Origin: Rotaria sordida
Taxonomy: Eukaryota > Rotifera > Eurotatoria > Philodinida > Philodinidae
Length of the DNA: 64,000 nucleotides
Reading direction: 5' to 3'
Assembly (NCBI GenBank): GCA_905250125.1
Contig: CAJNOL010000244.1
Span: 62,001-126,000 of the forward strand
The translations under genes were made by a program, and so were the position numbers. Shown in pieces: positions 1-23,030 of this stretch (position 1 is the first letter of the stretch; each line of letters begins with the position of its first letter). A model generated the notes under the pieces. That model searched no databases, had not been told where the DNA came from, and saw nothing but the letters and a program-made list of their open reading frames with translations.

Positions 1-162
1 TTTCACATAATAAATCTTGTCTTGATTCTACTATGCGGCTATTTTTATCTGTCCCCTTCCGATTCCGCGTTGAAGACATTTTTCCTTAATTGTTCGGGAA
101 AAAAGTGTCTACAATCTGAATGAAGCCATTTATAGACTATTTGCTTTTATAGTATAGATATA

Positions 163-3100
163 TTAAGAACCTGTATTTGACGATGATATAAGATTATTTG
201 TTATTTTGTTGATAGGATGTACTACGGAAAATATATTGTTAGGTTCTTGTTGAATATGTGTAGATATCGAGTTTTCATACGAATTTTCTTTGTTTTTAAA
301 TTGATTCATTGAACTTTGAGAACTTGTGTTTGTAAATGATTGTTTTAATCGATCACTGGTAAAAGAAAAGCACTTTTTTCGTACAGACCTATGTTGTTCT
401 GATAATGGTAGAGATCGAACATCTTTACTATTAGATTCTGTTATTGTTGCTAGTTTTTTTGCTTTTGCGTGAGCAAGTCGTTCAGCTAATGGAATACATT
501 TCGATGATATAGTACGATGTTTATCATCATGACTTAGTGATAAGATTATAGATTGTACTTTATCACTGGAATTTTTCATGTCAAATATTGACATTTGAAC
601 AGAAGAAGATTCTATTGAGTTAACTTTAGTAAATGATATAGTATTGATTTGTGATGATTGTGTAACTTCACTGAGAATGTGTAAAGCTTGTTTCATTATT
701 TGACAAATCATTTTTTCAATTTTTTCTTCGAATTGATTTTGTTGAGATTTATTCAAAGATGAATCCAATTGATTAAAAATATACTTTTGCGATAATTTAT
801 CTGTAAAATATTTAGAACTATTGATAAATAGATGCAGTAAAATCTACTGGAAAATGAAGCAACTGTTTTATTTTGAGTATTGAGGTCATTGATGATTCGA
901 TTGGATATTAGTACTTCATATTGTTTGATATCATCTTCTTCTTTTGATGAAGGATTATTAGACTGAGAGAGAGTGAAATTCTTAGAAAACGACTACTTTT
1001 TTAAAACAGTTTTTTGTAGGAACTCACCAATGATGTTGAATTAATTGTGTTGAATTTACTATCGGATAGCATTTGTTGATCATTTTTTGCTGTAAGAGTA
1101 TTTTCTGACGATAATTTTATTAAATTTGAAATGTCGGATTTTTTCGTAGATTTTGGTTTTATTGGAAATATCTGTAATTATTATTTGAAAGAAAATATAT
1201 TAATTTGAATTTTCTTACAGCTGGTGTTGAAATTGGCAATAAGGCGTAAGATCGTTTAATAGCTGAGATACTTTTATCATCTATTTTATTTGATGATATT
1301 TCATTTGATTTGGATTTTTTACTTGATTCAGTTGTTGACGATTCTATTATTTGAAATGATTTATTTTGTGTTTGTTCTTGTTGCTGTTTAATTGAAGCTA
1401 AGAGAATATTAGCATGGAATGGAGGTATAGATTTTGATTGTGTATTACGTAGAATTGATTTTCTTGGAAAATCATTTCCAATGGATGAATTCGGTAAATT
1501 TTTTGAAGTAGAAACAAGTTCATCTTTTTTATCTTGTAAATTGTCTAATATTGATTATAGTTTTTTGTTTAGTTAAAGTAAATGTTTCGTGAAATTTTTC
1601 ACCTGTTATTGAATTTAATTTAGTTGTTTTTTCGTTTAATACGAAAATCGAAGAAGAATGAGTTTTTGTTTGATCATCAATCATTTCAATTGGTACTTTA
1701 TTGTCAATAGAAGACTCGTACGCAGTTAACTTATCGATATCCATTGATGGTAACTCTTTCTCTCTTTCTGCAGAATAAACTGAAGTACGTATGCCAAAAA
1801 AAACATGATCAAACAGACTCATGAGAGAAGTCCTGCAACTGATAAATCACTTTTGAAGTCAAAACTATATGTATTATGTAGACCCAACTGAGCTATAAAT
1901 ATCCTGAAAAGACTTTGTGTCCTTAGATTATTGCTGCGAAGATACTCTACTTTTACGTTACTTTTTAAATGAATGCCATGATCGAGAAAAACTGATTTTC
2001 GAATTTCGATTTGAAACGTTGTACAGCGATAGATCTTAACAAGAATAGTTTATTGTTACCCAACAGTGATTTATCCGTTGAAAGATTTCTCTAATCAGTG
2101 AGCAATCGATTGGTAATCCTTGTTTTTCTTTTAAGTTATCTTTTGCATCTGAAGAATTACCGAGATTGAAATTGTATATAGAATTCTTTTCTTTGAAATT
2201 TTGACACGAAATTAATGGATCTATCATAACATTACCAGTCGGCGAAGTAAAACGTTGCAAAACAACATTTGTATTAGATTGTGATCCTCCTTAATGAAAT
2301 ACAAAATGTTCTTTTACTTGAGCAAGTTTTGAATCTACGCGTACTCGATTCAAGTTTGTTTTCTGTAGGTAATTCAGATAATAAAATTGAATCGAATTGT
2401 TGCGATGTGGAATTAATAGTTATCTCTTTCGAATAGTTAACTTTTATTTGTTGATTTCGATCGGCTTTAGATTTCAGCAGTTCAGAATTATCAGATGATT
2501 CGATTGTTGATAATGTTTCGTCAATGTTATCATGAATTTGATTTATTATTAATTGTTTGGATTGCATACTGTCCGATGATAAATCAATCTTAGGAAATTC
2601 TTGTGATGAAGATACTTTGTTTGAATCTATATTTTGTATATTATTCATTTTCATTGATGAGCTGTTCTGTTTTGTTGACTCAAGTGAATCAATATTAACA
2701 TTTGTAGTTTCATGAATCATTGAAGATGAATTAAATTTTATTGGTTTTGTTTCTGATATTTTATTTGCTTTAACTTTCTCATCGAAGGAAACTTCATTAG
2801 GACTCGATGATATGTCGAATTTATCTTTATTCTTCATGGATGACGATTGTGAAGATCTAACTTCTTGTTGAATTGATGTGTTGAATAATTTAAGATTTTC
2901 TTATTTTAAAAAATAATCATATGAAAGAAGTTTTTAAAAAAAAAAGAAAATTTACCTATTTGATCATCATGAGCAGAATTTGTTAGTAAATTTTCTGATT
3001 TAATTTTTTCAGTTTTTAACTTTTTATTTTTTTCATTTATTAATTTCATATTTCGATTTCGTTTATTAATATTTTTATTATTAAATAATAATTTATATTT

Positions 3101-3541
3101 TTCTGCTCGTCTTTCTTTTGTAGAACAACAAATTGGTATTAAACCTTTATTTAATTCTTTAATTTTTCCTAATTTTGAACTTATTCCACATGTTGTCATT
3201 TTTGCTTGATATGATGTAAAACCAATATCATTTTCTAACCATTGTTGAAAATTTTCAATATTATTTATTGAATGATATTTTGAATAAAGTGTTGTTAAAT
3301 CATTGATACCAGATTGATTTAATAAATATTCATTTTTCTTACCTATACCTGGTACACATGTTAATGATGTATGTCCAATACAAAAAACAAAACAACGATG
3401 TTTATTAGTTCGTATTCGTAAAGATTCATAAATTGAATTTTTCGTAGAATAAAATTTAGATTCTGTAGAAATCATCAAAGAAAAACAAAAGAAATTCGAA
3501 AGAATCGATAAAAAAACAATGTGATTTTGACATAGCAACAT
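163..3541 (-). CDS. Large Ser/Asn-rich protein with an N-terminal BAF-like domain, multi-exon
   Basis: Exons I can trace: 3541-2956, 2899-2345, 2289 to about 2060 or 2041, about 1779 or 1767 to 1603, 1544-1219, 1171-1028, 962-848 and 800-163 (stop). Most introns are 47-66 nt with GT-AG ends and matching phases. Residues about 58-125 of the first exon resemble barrier-to-autointegration factor: CVPGIGKKNEYLLNQSGI, then FQQWLENDIGF, then a Cys/Gly segment, in the order of BAF's helix-hairpin-helix fold. A basic segment (KRNRNMKLINEKNKKLKTEK) follows, then roughly 750 low-complexity Ser/Asn/Lys residues. BAF itself is about 89 aa and bridges DNA at the nuclear envelope; this protein is ten times longer. 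The exon near 1544-1219 has a faint WH2-like NILLASIKQ, not convincing. The start is uncertain: ATG at 3541 or 3475. The junction between 2060 and 1767 is unresolved because a repeat arm lies there. The BAF match is by eye; the overall function is unknown. Confidence 0.6.
1826..2056. repeat. Single arm of dispersed foldback family A inside the BAF-like gene
   Basis: The stretch matches the arms of the elements at 17640-18180 and 24380-24898. Shared landmarks include GAAAAACTGATTTTCGAAT, TTAGATTATTGCTGC and the terminal CAACTGATAAATC. Only one arm is present. It sits between two coding exons of the minus-strand gene, so it probably lies in, or created, an intron, but I could not find a donor/acceptor pair that is convincing in phase. 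Confidence 0.6.
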
Positions 3542-3589
3542 AAGATTATTTAACTTTTCTTTTTTTTTTTGTTTTAGATTTTATTAAAT
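3542..3589. promoter_or_regulatory. 48-bp divergent intergenic gap with a splice-acceptor-like site
   Basis: The gap separates the start of the minus-strand BAF-like gene from the GSKIP ATG at 3590. It holds a T-tract ending in TTTTAG at 3572-3577, 12 nt before the GSKIP ATG, which looks like a 3' splice site. No matching donor fits in this space, so a spliced leader added in trans, or a 5'UTR intron starting inside the neighbouring gene, are the two readings. Any shared promoter must overlap coding sequence. Confidence 0.4.
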
Positions 3590-3976
3590 ATGAATGAAAG
3601 ATCGGGTGAACAAGGTGATTTTTTAGCTGAAGCTCAATTAGCATTAGATGATTTAGGTGATGGTATTGTTGCTGTAAAACAATTATCAAAACGTCTTAAT
3701 AATCCAGATGATGTTTCAAAAGCATATTTAAATATAAAATCTAACGCTGATGTTGAATTTTGTATTGAATTAACACAAGAAGGTTATCGAGTTGTAGGTG
3801 ATCATTTTGATGATAATAGTCAATTATCAACAAATTATTATGAATCATTACAAGCTCTTTTAACACATGAATCAAGATCATATGTGGATAGTTTTGCTCA
3901 CAGTTTACAAGAAAAACTTTTCGCTGCACAAAGTAAATTACAACAAGATCAAGATGATGATGAAAATGTTTCATAA
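3590..3976 (+). CDS. GSKIP: GSKIP homologue (GSK3-beta interaction protein, DUF727 family)
   Basis: Single exon, 128 aa, close to the 139 aa of human GSKIP. The family pattern runs through the middle of the protein: EAQLALDDLGDGI near residue 14, AYLNIKSNADVEFCIELTQE near 46-65, GYRVVGDHFDD near 66-76, YYESLQALL and a C-terminal FAHSLQEKLFAAQ. In vertebrates the corresponding C-terminal segment binds and inhibits GSK3-beta, and an N-terminal region anchors PKA-RII. The PKA-binding part is not obvious here. The C-terminus is acidic (QDQDDDE). A likely polyadenylation signal, AATAAA, lies near 4039. Family assignment is by recalled similarity; I am fairly sure. Confidence 0.8.
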   Translation: MNERSGEQGDFLAEAQLALDDLGDGIVAVKQLSKRLNNPDDVSKAYLNIKSNADVEFCIELTQEGYRVVGDHFDDNSQLSTNYYESLQALLTHESRSYVDSFAHSLQEKLFAAQSKLQQDQDDDENVS

Positions 3977-6621
3977 AAAATGTATATCTATGATTGAAAC
4001 ATTCGTTGCTTTTTTTTTCCTATTTGTAGATTTTCTTTAAATAAAAGCCATTTTAGTAAAGGATAAATATAAAAAATTTATCTGATATTTTATTTCAATA
4101 AATAAATGAAAATAGCGGATGATGGAAGAGTTTTTAGACGAGACATTTGTTCACTTTTGATCCGCTAGAAAATATTTCCGACGAGTCAAAAGCTATGAGT
4201 TTGGTCTAGAATATTATGTGCTTAGAAATTCTGTCTCAGTTTTTTGTTCGAGAATAGTGAAATAATGTTTGAAAAAACCTAAAAATTTGGACGTAAAATT
4301 TTTGTCTTTTCACTATTGTGATTCGAAACTAAAACTTAGGATTTTCATTTGTATATTAGTTTATAGATCAGAAGCTACCTTACAAAATGCATTATTTGAA
4401 ATTTTTTTCTGCCGTTCGACAAGACACTTCAATTCTTGTTTTTCCTAAGTACTTGTTCTCATATAAAATGATGAGTATCACAAAGTATTGCATAGCTCCT
4501 GATTTAAAAATATTGGAACAATAAACAAAACAGAATCTGAAGAAAATCGCTCTCAGAGATGGAACACAATAGTTTTGATGAAGAAACTCTAAAAAAAACA
4601 ACATATTTCATATGTTTTGACAAACATGGAAATAAAGATTGACCAATTTAAAATAATTTTATATTCATATTAGTCTCACCTCCATGCTGTAAAAATGCTA
4701 ATGATTGTTATACTGATTATTTATTACATTCATCGTTTTAAAATGAGATCTAATTTGAATTATCTCACAAAAGGAATTTTTCTCTGCTGATATGGCGTAA
4801 AATTTTAGGAAATTTTTGAATTCGATATTGAAAAGTTGTCATAACTAATACTATGTAGCATTGGTGAGTCCCATTTTCGATGCGCTTTAATTTGGCAAAA
4901 AACTTATTGTTGATATTATTTGAAATAACAGCATTACTTCCCTGAAAAAATATTTTTACGCATCCTGCAGTATCATTTATAATCTTCGTTTCGATTCCTT
5001 CTTCTTATTCTTTTAGATGATAACTAAAAATGATCTATAAAACACTACATATGTATTTTTCTTATTTTATAACAAGTCAAATTGCTTTCACGATACCAAC
5101 TGAAATCCAACTCAGATCGAGTTACAAAAAAACTTTTGGATTTCAGATCGAATCTGCAGCCTGAAGATTTTATAGGCTACAAAAGGCATTTTGAATGATG
5201 TTTTCATTTAAAAGTTCTATTATAGGCATAAAAAAGCTCAGCACAACAAGAAGTTATGTTTCACACTTTCCTTTCTTCTACTTCACCGACATTTCTTTAT
5301 TAACATCGATCAACAATGCATGGTGAATGCACTGTCTGTCCAATGATGATATAGAGATCTCAGACAGAGTCCGTATGAAAAAAAATCTTGAATAAATCTA
5401 TCACTAAACAAAAATTCAGCCCATTGGATTGAATTGACGCGGCGACGTTTCTTTTTTTTTTCATCATAGTGTTATCTATAACCCACCCTGTATATTCCGT
5501 GAACTATCATAAACAAACAGATAAAGAAGTCAATCATTCGAAATTTCTTTAAATGCTCTCCTAAAAACTCGATTTTGGTCTAAGTACATTCAAATCACAT
5601 GAAATTTTCAGGATGTCGAAGCTGTAATGGAGAAACTATGGTGAAAATTTCAGTCATATAACATGATGTTTTCGGGAGATATTCAACAAGCAAAGGTCGA
5701 GAATAGTCAAAATTCTCTGTGAGTCTTTATAAAAGCACTCTTTTATATTATAGTGACAAAACTTAATTCAAAAAATGGACTCTAGCATGTCCTGCATCTT
5801 GGCATAGTCCTCAAAACAGAAAATGTAGTCATTGGCTGTAATGAAGTTCTTTCAAAAATTCTGGAATGAACGATCAAAAAAGAACCAAAAAGCGAAAAAG
5901 GTTCTCTGCTTTATCTGAAAAAAAAACATATTTTTCAAGCAGAAAATCACAAAAATTCTTGGAAATAAACGAGGTAGCAATTAAAAAATCATGTCATTTA
6001 TGAAAGATTAGATCCCGGGCTATCTTCGCATGCATTCATCTCAATTTTCATATTTTTCATGAAAATTGGCTTCTTTTGAGGGAGCTTGAAATACTTCATT
6101 GATAACTGACGACATCTACTGATAACTCTGTGCATTGTACATAGAAAAAGTAGTATAATATGGACTAATGAATAAACTTGAGTTTAGCTGACCTCAGCTT
6201 AGGCTAACTTTCATACAATCCCGATGTCTATAACTATTGGTGATAATCAAAAATGACTTTTTTTTCACTTCTTATTTTTGTTAAAGATAATCGACCTCAT
6301 TAAATAAATGTTTCTAATCAACAAGGTTTTCTTTCAATAGTTGTATAAAAAAAATAAATGGGAATTTCTTTTGTTTTCTTCCTAAGACTTATTAAACAAG
6401 TAATTTTTGCCTTACTAAAAATATTTGACTATGAAATTATCCAATAAACAAAGAAATAGTCAATCTATTATCATTTATCTCATTGTAGAATTTATTTATA
6501 ATTCAAAAGAACTTTTTTTTGTTAAAATAACAAAAAATTCAATATCAAACAGATTCATCTATAACAATAAACAAAGTATTTATTTGAAAAAAAACGTTTC
6601 TCTTCTTTTTGTTTATTCTTG
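3977..6621. other. Intergenic, no gene seen
   Basis: About 2.6 kb between GSKIP and NARS2. The AT-rich sequence has short open frames on both strands, but none has recognisable protein content or in-phase splice partners. The base mix at about 4100-6300 resembles the repeat-derived introns elsewhere in the window, so old mobile-element debris is likely, but I found no clear inverted-repeat pair. No tRNA or other RNA gene was recognised. Confidence 0.5.
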
Positions 6622-9600
6622 ATGTTTCATTTATCATTAATATTAAATCTTCGACAATTATCAAGAAAAATTCTTTATATTTCGCGTCTTACTCATACAA
6701 TTTATCCTTTAACAATACGTGAAATATATGATAAAAAACCTTTAAATCAATCAATAAATTTAATTGGTTATCTTCTCAATGTAAGAAAATTAAAAACACA
6801 TTATTTTCTTGATCTATTCGATGGTTCATTAACAAATAATCAAAAACATTTACAAGTTGTTGCATCATTAGATAAACATCCAAATTTACCTCATTTAACA
6901 TATGGTTGTTCAATAAATGTACAAGGTAAACTTATTCGAAGTGATCATCCTAAACAAGAACTTGAATTACAAGCTGATCATATTAATTTAATTAATTCAT
7001 GTGATGCATTTAATTATCCAATTAAACCAAAATTTGAACAAACATTATTAATGTTACGTCAAAATGAACATCTTCGTTTACGTTCAACATTTGCACAAGC
7101 TATTTTTCGTTTACGTAGTCAATTAATGTTTAGTTTATATGAATATTTTTTTAAACATAATTTTATTCATATTCAAACTCCATGTTTAACACAAAATGAT
7201 TGTGAAGGTGGTGGTGAAACATTTCGTATTCAACCATATCAATCACAAACAACTCATACAGAAAAAGAATATTTTAATAAACAAGTTTATTTAACTGTTT
7301 CAGGACAATTACATCTTGAAACAGCAGCTAAGTAAAAGAAAAACAAATGTTTAGTTTTCTAATAACATTTTTTTTGCATTTTTAAATTAGTGGTTTTGGA
7401 CGTGTCTATACACTTAATCCAGCATTTCGTGCAGATAAAACTTTAAGTCGATTTCATTTAGCAGAATTTTGGATGTTAGAAGTTGAAGTTGCTGGTAGGT
7501 ACAATTATTTGAAGTTTATCATTAGAATATTCACTCGAACAAAAGACGATGTGTAGACTAGGTGTTTTTAGGCTAATTGCAACAAACTAGTTTTGTCTCG
7601 ATCGATTATCAAATCATTAGTTTTAGTGGTAATTTTGAATAAATGTTCTTTTAATGTCTTTTTTTGTAATACACCACAGATCGAAACGAACCGGATTTTG
7701 CTGGTTTGAGTAGCACTAGTTCTGTCTAAATAAGAAAGGAAGAATATCCCTGCGTTACGGTATATGGTGCTGTTTAGTGGCAGATTCAGTAGTTCGATAT
7801 CTTTCCTACGACTAATATTAGCTGTATCTCTGGATCGAAGACTAGCCTGACGCAGAGTTCTTGTGTTCAATTGTAACTACATATGAGCGACAAGAACAGA
7901 TTATGTCACCACGTAATGAGCATGCTATCGGACAGATGATCTAAGACAAGCAGTCGTTAGTGACTTGTCTAGAATCATCCCATGGCTTGTGATACTAAGA
8001 CTTGAACATAGTGCGTCGGAGTACATATCGAGCAACATAGCCATTCAGCCATAATGATACCTAAATAAGACTAGACGATAAAGTGAGAACTTCATTCTCG
8101 AATGACTAGAGAGGTCACATTAGAGTTGATACTCGTATCAATTAATACTAACTATGGCATTGATGGATTAAAATTAAGGGTAGCTTTCCTCTTTTTTTTG
8201 ATCATTTTTGGTTCTCGAAGACAATACGATCAATCAGGCTAAGATTTTTACCACAGATAGAACACCAAAAAAAGGAGACATGTGTTCGAGGAAAAAATCT
8301 TGAGGTGGACTTTTGCTATGAAATCCCAGTTTTCTATAGGGCTGCATCCTGGTAGATTACGACCCCATCAAACGTTATCCAATTGGACTGAAAATTTTAT
8401 TGAGATACCTAAGATTATATCTCAGAGGTAATATTAAGCTTATCCAGAAAGATCTCAATTTATTTTTTTTTATGAGAGAAATATATAAAGGTTCGAAACC
8501 AAAACGGGAGTCTTGGCTTTTCAGGATTCTGTAAATCAGGATAGAAAAATCAAAAATGAAAACGGCTGATAAAATCTCTGGAGAATACTTTCAAGTATCA
8601 ATGGTAGAAATTTTAACCCGATTGGACAAAATTAGAAGAAGATCATAATGTGCTAGGATGCGGTCCTAGAAACAATCAAGGTTTCCAAGCAAAAGTTCAC
8701 TTTGCAATTTTGTTCCTCGAACACGTGTCTTCTTATTTTCGGTGCTATATCTGTGGTAAAAATTTTAGCGTAATCGATCGTACCGTCTACAACAATCAGA
8801 AACAATCAAAAAAGAGGACGGTACACTTAAATTTTTAATATAAATCGCGCATCGCTACAGATAATTATTCGTCGCAGCTCAGAAAACTAGTGAAACTTTA
8901 GAGAGAAGAGAATAAAAGAATTATACCCCACCGAAGTGATCCATCATCATAAACAGAATTAGTATAACTGTCATGAAGAGAAAAAAAGACTATATTACGG
9001 TACTCCCCAAACTGCTCCTTGACGGATTTTGTCGAACTTAGTTTGTTTTCGTGATTCGGTCCATCCCTGATTTGGCTCTTAATTGTCAACTAAGTAAGAC
9101 AGCCGACATGAGTAACAGAGATAGTTTATTAGTTTTTCTATATATTGACAGAGCAAATGACAGACATAAGTAACAGAGAAAGCAGAAAAACAACAACTCT
9201 ATAACAGGATAGACTTTATCTCTTTGCGACGAGAAGTTATTACCGTATCACCCGATTTCACGGTCAGTTATACTTTGTCGAGCTCTCCTCTTGCATATAC
9301 TTGGAATAGGTTGATCAGTTTTTCATTATCAAATAGGTTAATGTTTTACATTGTAGAATAGCTTGTGAGTTTAAATTCTTGTTCTCATTGATCTTGATGG
9401 AAAGATTAATCAGGGTCCAATTCGAAAAACAATTGAAATGAGACAATCTATCTTAATTGTCAATCAGGGACGAGTTTAGGAGTAGACCTATATTGAGAAC
9501 AAAATTAAGCATGTAAAACAAACAATAAAATTTCGTTTTATCTTGCTGACAACATCACATCTTTCTAAAATCAATGATAGGTCAATCAATTTTTTGAACT

Positions 9601-11626
9601 ATCTTTTCGAGAATAAGTCCCAGTTTGTTTTTGATATCTATAATACACTCAACGTATGATTCGTTTAATTAAATTTTATTATCGAAGATTCACTGTAAAT
9701 GAGTCACGAGCTGTCTATCAGAAAACTTCTATATCATATGTAATGTAATTGCTTTATTGCAGAGCAGATTTAGTAAAATGATGTTTATTTGACTTGTTAG
9801 TGAGATATATCTTCTCCTAAAAAGATGATGTGATGTATAATTTATCGTACTACCTACACAGAGAGTAGATAAACATATAAAACTCATTAGTCATGTTATT
9901 TTTATCTTTCTATTGTGCTGTCATTCATCAAAAAGCAAGAACTAAATATGTTCTATTTTTCTTTCTTCATATCAATAGATTCATGTGCATATGATTAATC
10001 ACCACATTGAAAGCTGATTTATATTTAAAGAACCAATGAATAATTTGTATTCAAAAAAAGATAAGAAAATGAATCGAATCTTCTATTAGTAACGTGTAAG
10101 AATTTCCGTTTCAGACATAATTTCAGTAAAAAAAAAATGTCAGATCATTATTTATATGAATAGTGTAGAGAAAGTAAGAATTCATTGTTTATCATTAGTT
10201 AAATTGCATTAAATAATCCGTTTTTTCACCTTAGTAATACTCATGAGGGAATCTGTCCAAGTGTCAAATCGCTTTCCAATTGAGACGATGTTCATATGAT
10301 GAGCGTTAGAGAATAATAGAGAAGCCTAGAACAGTTTGATTTTCTCGGCCTTTGTTCGTGAGATCTCAAAATTTTACTGAGTTGTTCAACAAAAAGCTAT
10401 GGTCTCTCTAAGGTCACATGAGAGTTTCGATTTCAAACTTTGCATGAATAAAGTTCTTAATGAGATTATTTGATTATGTAAGTTTTCGCTTTTCTAATAT
10501 TTCTTTGCTAGAAATTGAAATATATGAACAAAACTTGCTTTTACACATGAAAGAATTTCGAATATTGAATATCTCATAATAGGAGATACTAGAAAAGTTA
10601 CAACTTGCCCAATGCATTAGTCTCATTAAGAACTTTGTGCGTGCAAAGTCTCAAGTCGAAAGTATCACGTGACCTGAAGGAGACCACAGCTTTTGGTTGA
10701 AAAACTCAATAAAATTACGATTTCTCAAGAAGAAAGACTCGGAAGACCAAACCATTCTAGAATTTTCTATTCCTCATTAAATGAACATCGTCTTGATCGA
10801 AAAGAGATTTGATATTTATAGATGTTCCCTCATCAGATCAAAGTTTTTTGAATAATCAAGCTTCAAACTATTTAAAAAAAGAGACTTAATGAACTCTGGC
10901 GTCATCTGTTAAAAAAGAACAATTTTCATCATTTCGTGTTAATGAAAAATCATTGTCCTTCATTAAATTCGCTTTATTTATCTTTTCTTTGTTCTAGGTC
11001 TAACTAAACTAGATCAATTACTTGATGCTTATACTGATCTTGTACGTACGACTACAACTGAAATATATAATAAATGTCCTGAAGAATTTAAATATCTAGT
11101 TAATAATAATATTCAATCGACATATATTGATCAATTACTTAATCAAAATGATTATCCAAGAATAAATTATAAAGAAGCAGTTGAATATTTAAGAAAAAGT
11201 GTTGATTTTCATGATTTTCCTGATAATGGTGATTTTAATCGTGCACATGAAAATTATCTTTGTCAAAAACTAATGAATAATCAAGCATTTTTTATTATAA
11301 ATTATCCTAAAACTTTAAAACCATTTTATATGTTAATGAATGATGATGATACAACAGTTGCTAATTTTGATTTTATATTTCCATCTGTTGGTGAATTATC
11401 TGGTGGAAGTTTACGAGAGCATCGTTATGAAAATTTAAAATTACGTTTAGATGAATTAGATATAACAAGAGATTTACAATGGTATCTTGATTTAAGAGGT
11501 TTTGGTGGAATGCCTACAGGTGGTTTTGGTTTAGGAATAGAAAGATTTTTAATGGCTATTACTGGTATTGATAATGTTCGAGATGTTGTCTTATTTCCTC
11601 GTTTCTATCAACATTGTGATGGATAA
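6622..11626 (+). CDS. NARS2: Mitochondrial asparaginyl-tRNA synthetase (NARS2), three exons
   Basis: Exons 6622-7331, 7391-7494 and 10998-11626 join in phase to give 480 aa, against 477 aa for human NARS2. The enzyme charges mitochondrial tRNA-Asn with asparagine. The first ~25 residues ([19 protein letters not shown]...) are basic, hydrophobic and free of acidic residues, as expected of a mitochondrial presequence. An OB-fold tRNA-binding domain follows (about 35-130: [20 protein letters not shown]), then the class II core with motif 2 ([20 protein letters not shown]) and motif 3 ([14 protein letters not shown]). The SGQLHLE signature ends exon 1. ATG 6622 is chosen because the presequence starts there. 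The second intron is 3.5 kb and full of inverted repeats; the first is 59 nt. The next gene starts 59 bp downstream. Confidence 0.92.
8169..8838. repeat. Foldback element, family C, in the NARS2 intron
   Basis: The two ends are imperfect inverted copies. The left arm near 8185-8300 (CTCTTTTTTTTGATC ... TTTTTACCACAGATAGAACACC ... GTGTTCGAGGAA) reappears as the reverse complement near 8710-8838. The loop lies between about 8320 and 8690. No transposase-like frame is present, so it is non-autonomous. The internal motif CATGTGTTCGAGGAA recurs as CACATGTTCGAGGAA inside the element at 13962-14903. Confidence 0.7.
10244..10836. repeat. Foldback element, family B, in the NARS2 intron
   Basis: Left arm about 10244-10470 and right arm about 10620-10836 are inverted copies of roughly 220 nt each. 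Landmarks are TGAGGGAA...GTGTCAAATC...GACGATGTTCAT at the left, and ATGAACATCGTC...GATTTGATAT...TTCCCTCATC at the right. A single related arm occurs at about 26118-26310 in a Cav3 intron. There is no coding capacity. Confidence 0.75.
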
Positions 11627-11663
11627 GACATATTAGTTTGATTTGTTGTATTCTTTTCTTTTT

Positions 11664-11667
11664 TCAG
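11664..11667 (+). promoter_or_regulatory. Splice-acceptor-like site between NARS2 and HP1 genes
   Basis: TTCTTTTCTTTTTTCAG ends at 11667, 41 nt after the NARS2 stop codon and 18 nt before the HP1 ATG. No AATAAA lies between the two genes. A pyrimidine tract plus CAG here suits trans-splicing of a spliced leader onto the second cistron of an operon; a cis 5'UTR intron would have to start inside NARS2. Inference only. Confidence 0.45.
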
Positions 11668-11679
11668 ATAAAAATTTAG

Positions 11680-15533
<3,854 letters not shown>

Positions 15534-16071
15534 AAGAAAGAAAACAAACAAACATTAGATATATATATATATATATATCAAACATAATCAAAAACGAATA
15601 AATGTTTTTTTTTTCTGTTTTTCTGTTTCAATTGATGTAGAATTTTACTATTAACTTGTTTGATTGTAGTTCGTTGCATTGTACTATTTGTCCGAAGGAA
15701 AAAAAAAGAAGTCGCGTGTTTGGTGAAACACAATCTGAAAGAAGTGTGGAAGTATATAAGGTGAATATTTGGACCCCCCTCCTCTCACAGATAGTAACAG
15801 ACACCTTAGCAGCGTGTTCCCTTTCCATCATAGATTGTGCAAGATGTTGCTGATATTTGATCAAAGACTATATATCAATAACGTCTCGTTCTAATATGTC
15901 AGCTACTTCCCTATTGAATTTCTGAAGGGTTAAGTAAAAAAAAGGCGAAGATATATGTCCAAAAACAGATAGAATAAAGCAATCTCTCTGTGAATATCAA
16001 GAGCAGCTACATCGTATTTTGCATTTTAATCTCGTAGGAATTGCACTGAGAATTTGATTTTTTCATTTTAG
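15534..16071. other. Gap between HP1 and NVL genes
   Basis: HP1 3'UTR with a (TA)n tract at 15559-15578 and an AATAAA near 15597. A pyrimidine-rich TTTTTTCATTTTAG ends at 16071, directly before the NVL ATG, and looks like a splice acceptor (5'UTR intron or trans-splice site). Short open frames on both strands near 15630-15860 have no recognisable product. Confidence 0.5.

Positions 16072-23030
<6,959 letters not shown>

Larger units (their letters stand above)
7495..10997. other. NARS2: Repeat-filled 3.5-kb intron of NARS2
   Basis: The donor is G|GTAGGT at 7495 and the acceptor TTCTAG at 10997. The intron carries two large foldback elements (8169-8838 and 10244-10836), listed separately. The rest is non-coding AT-rich sequence. 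A short direct repeat of AGTAACAGAGA occurs near 9107 and 9167. Open frames in it have no recognisable product. Confidence 0.75.

Noticed and set aside
2290..2317. Apparent 28-nt intron or frameshift in the BAF-like gene
   Set aside because: A donor 27 nt further upstream (2344) gives a normal 55-nt intron in the same phase.
4392..4604. Open frame with hydrophobic residues on the minus strand
   Set aside because: No similarity, no splice partners, and composition like the surrounding non-coding sequence.
7568..7870. 100-codon open frame on the minus strand in the NARS2 intron
   Set aside because: It lies inside a repeat-filled intron of an intact gene, with no recognisable motif.
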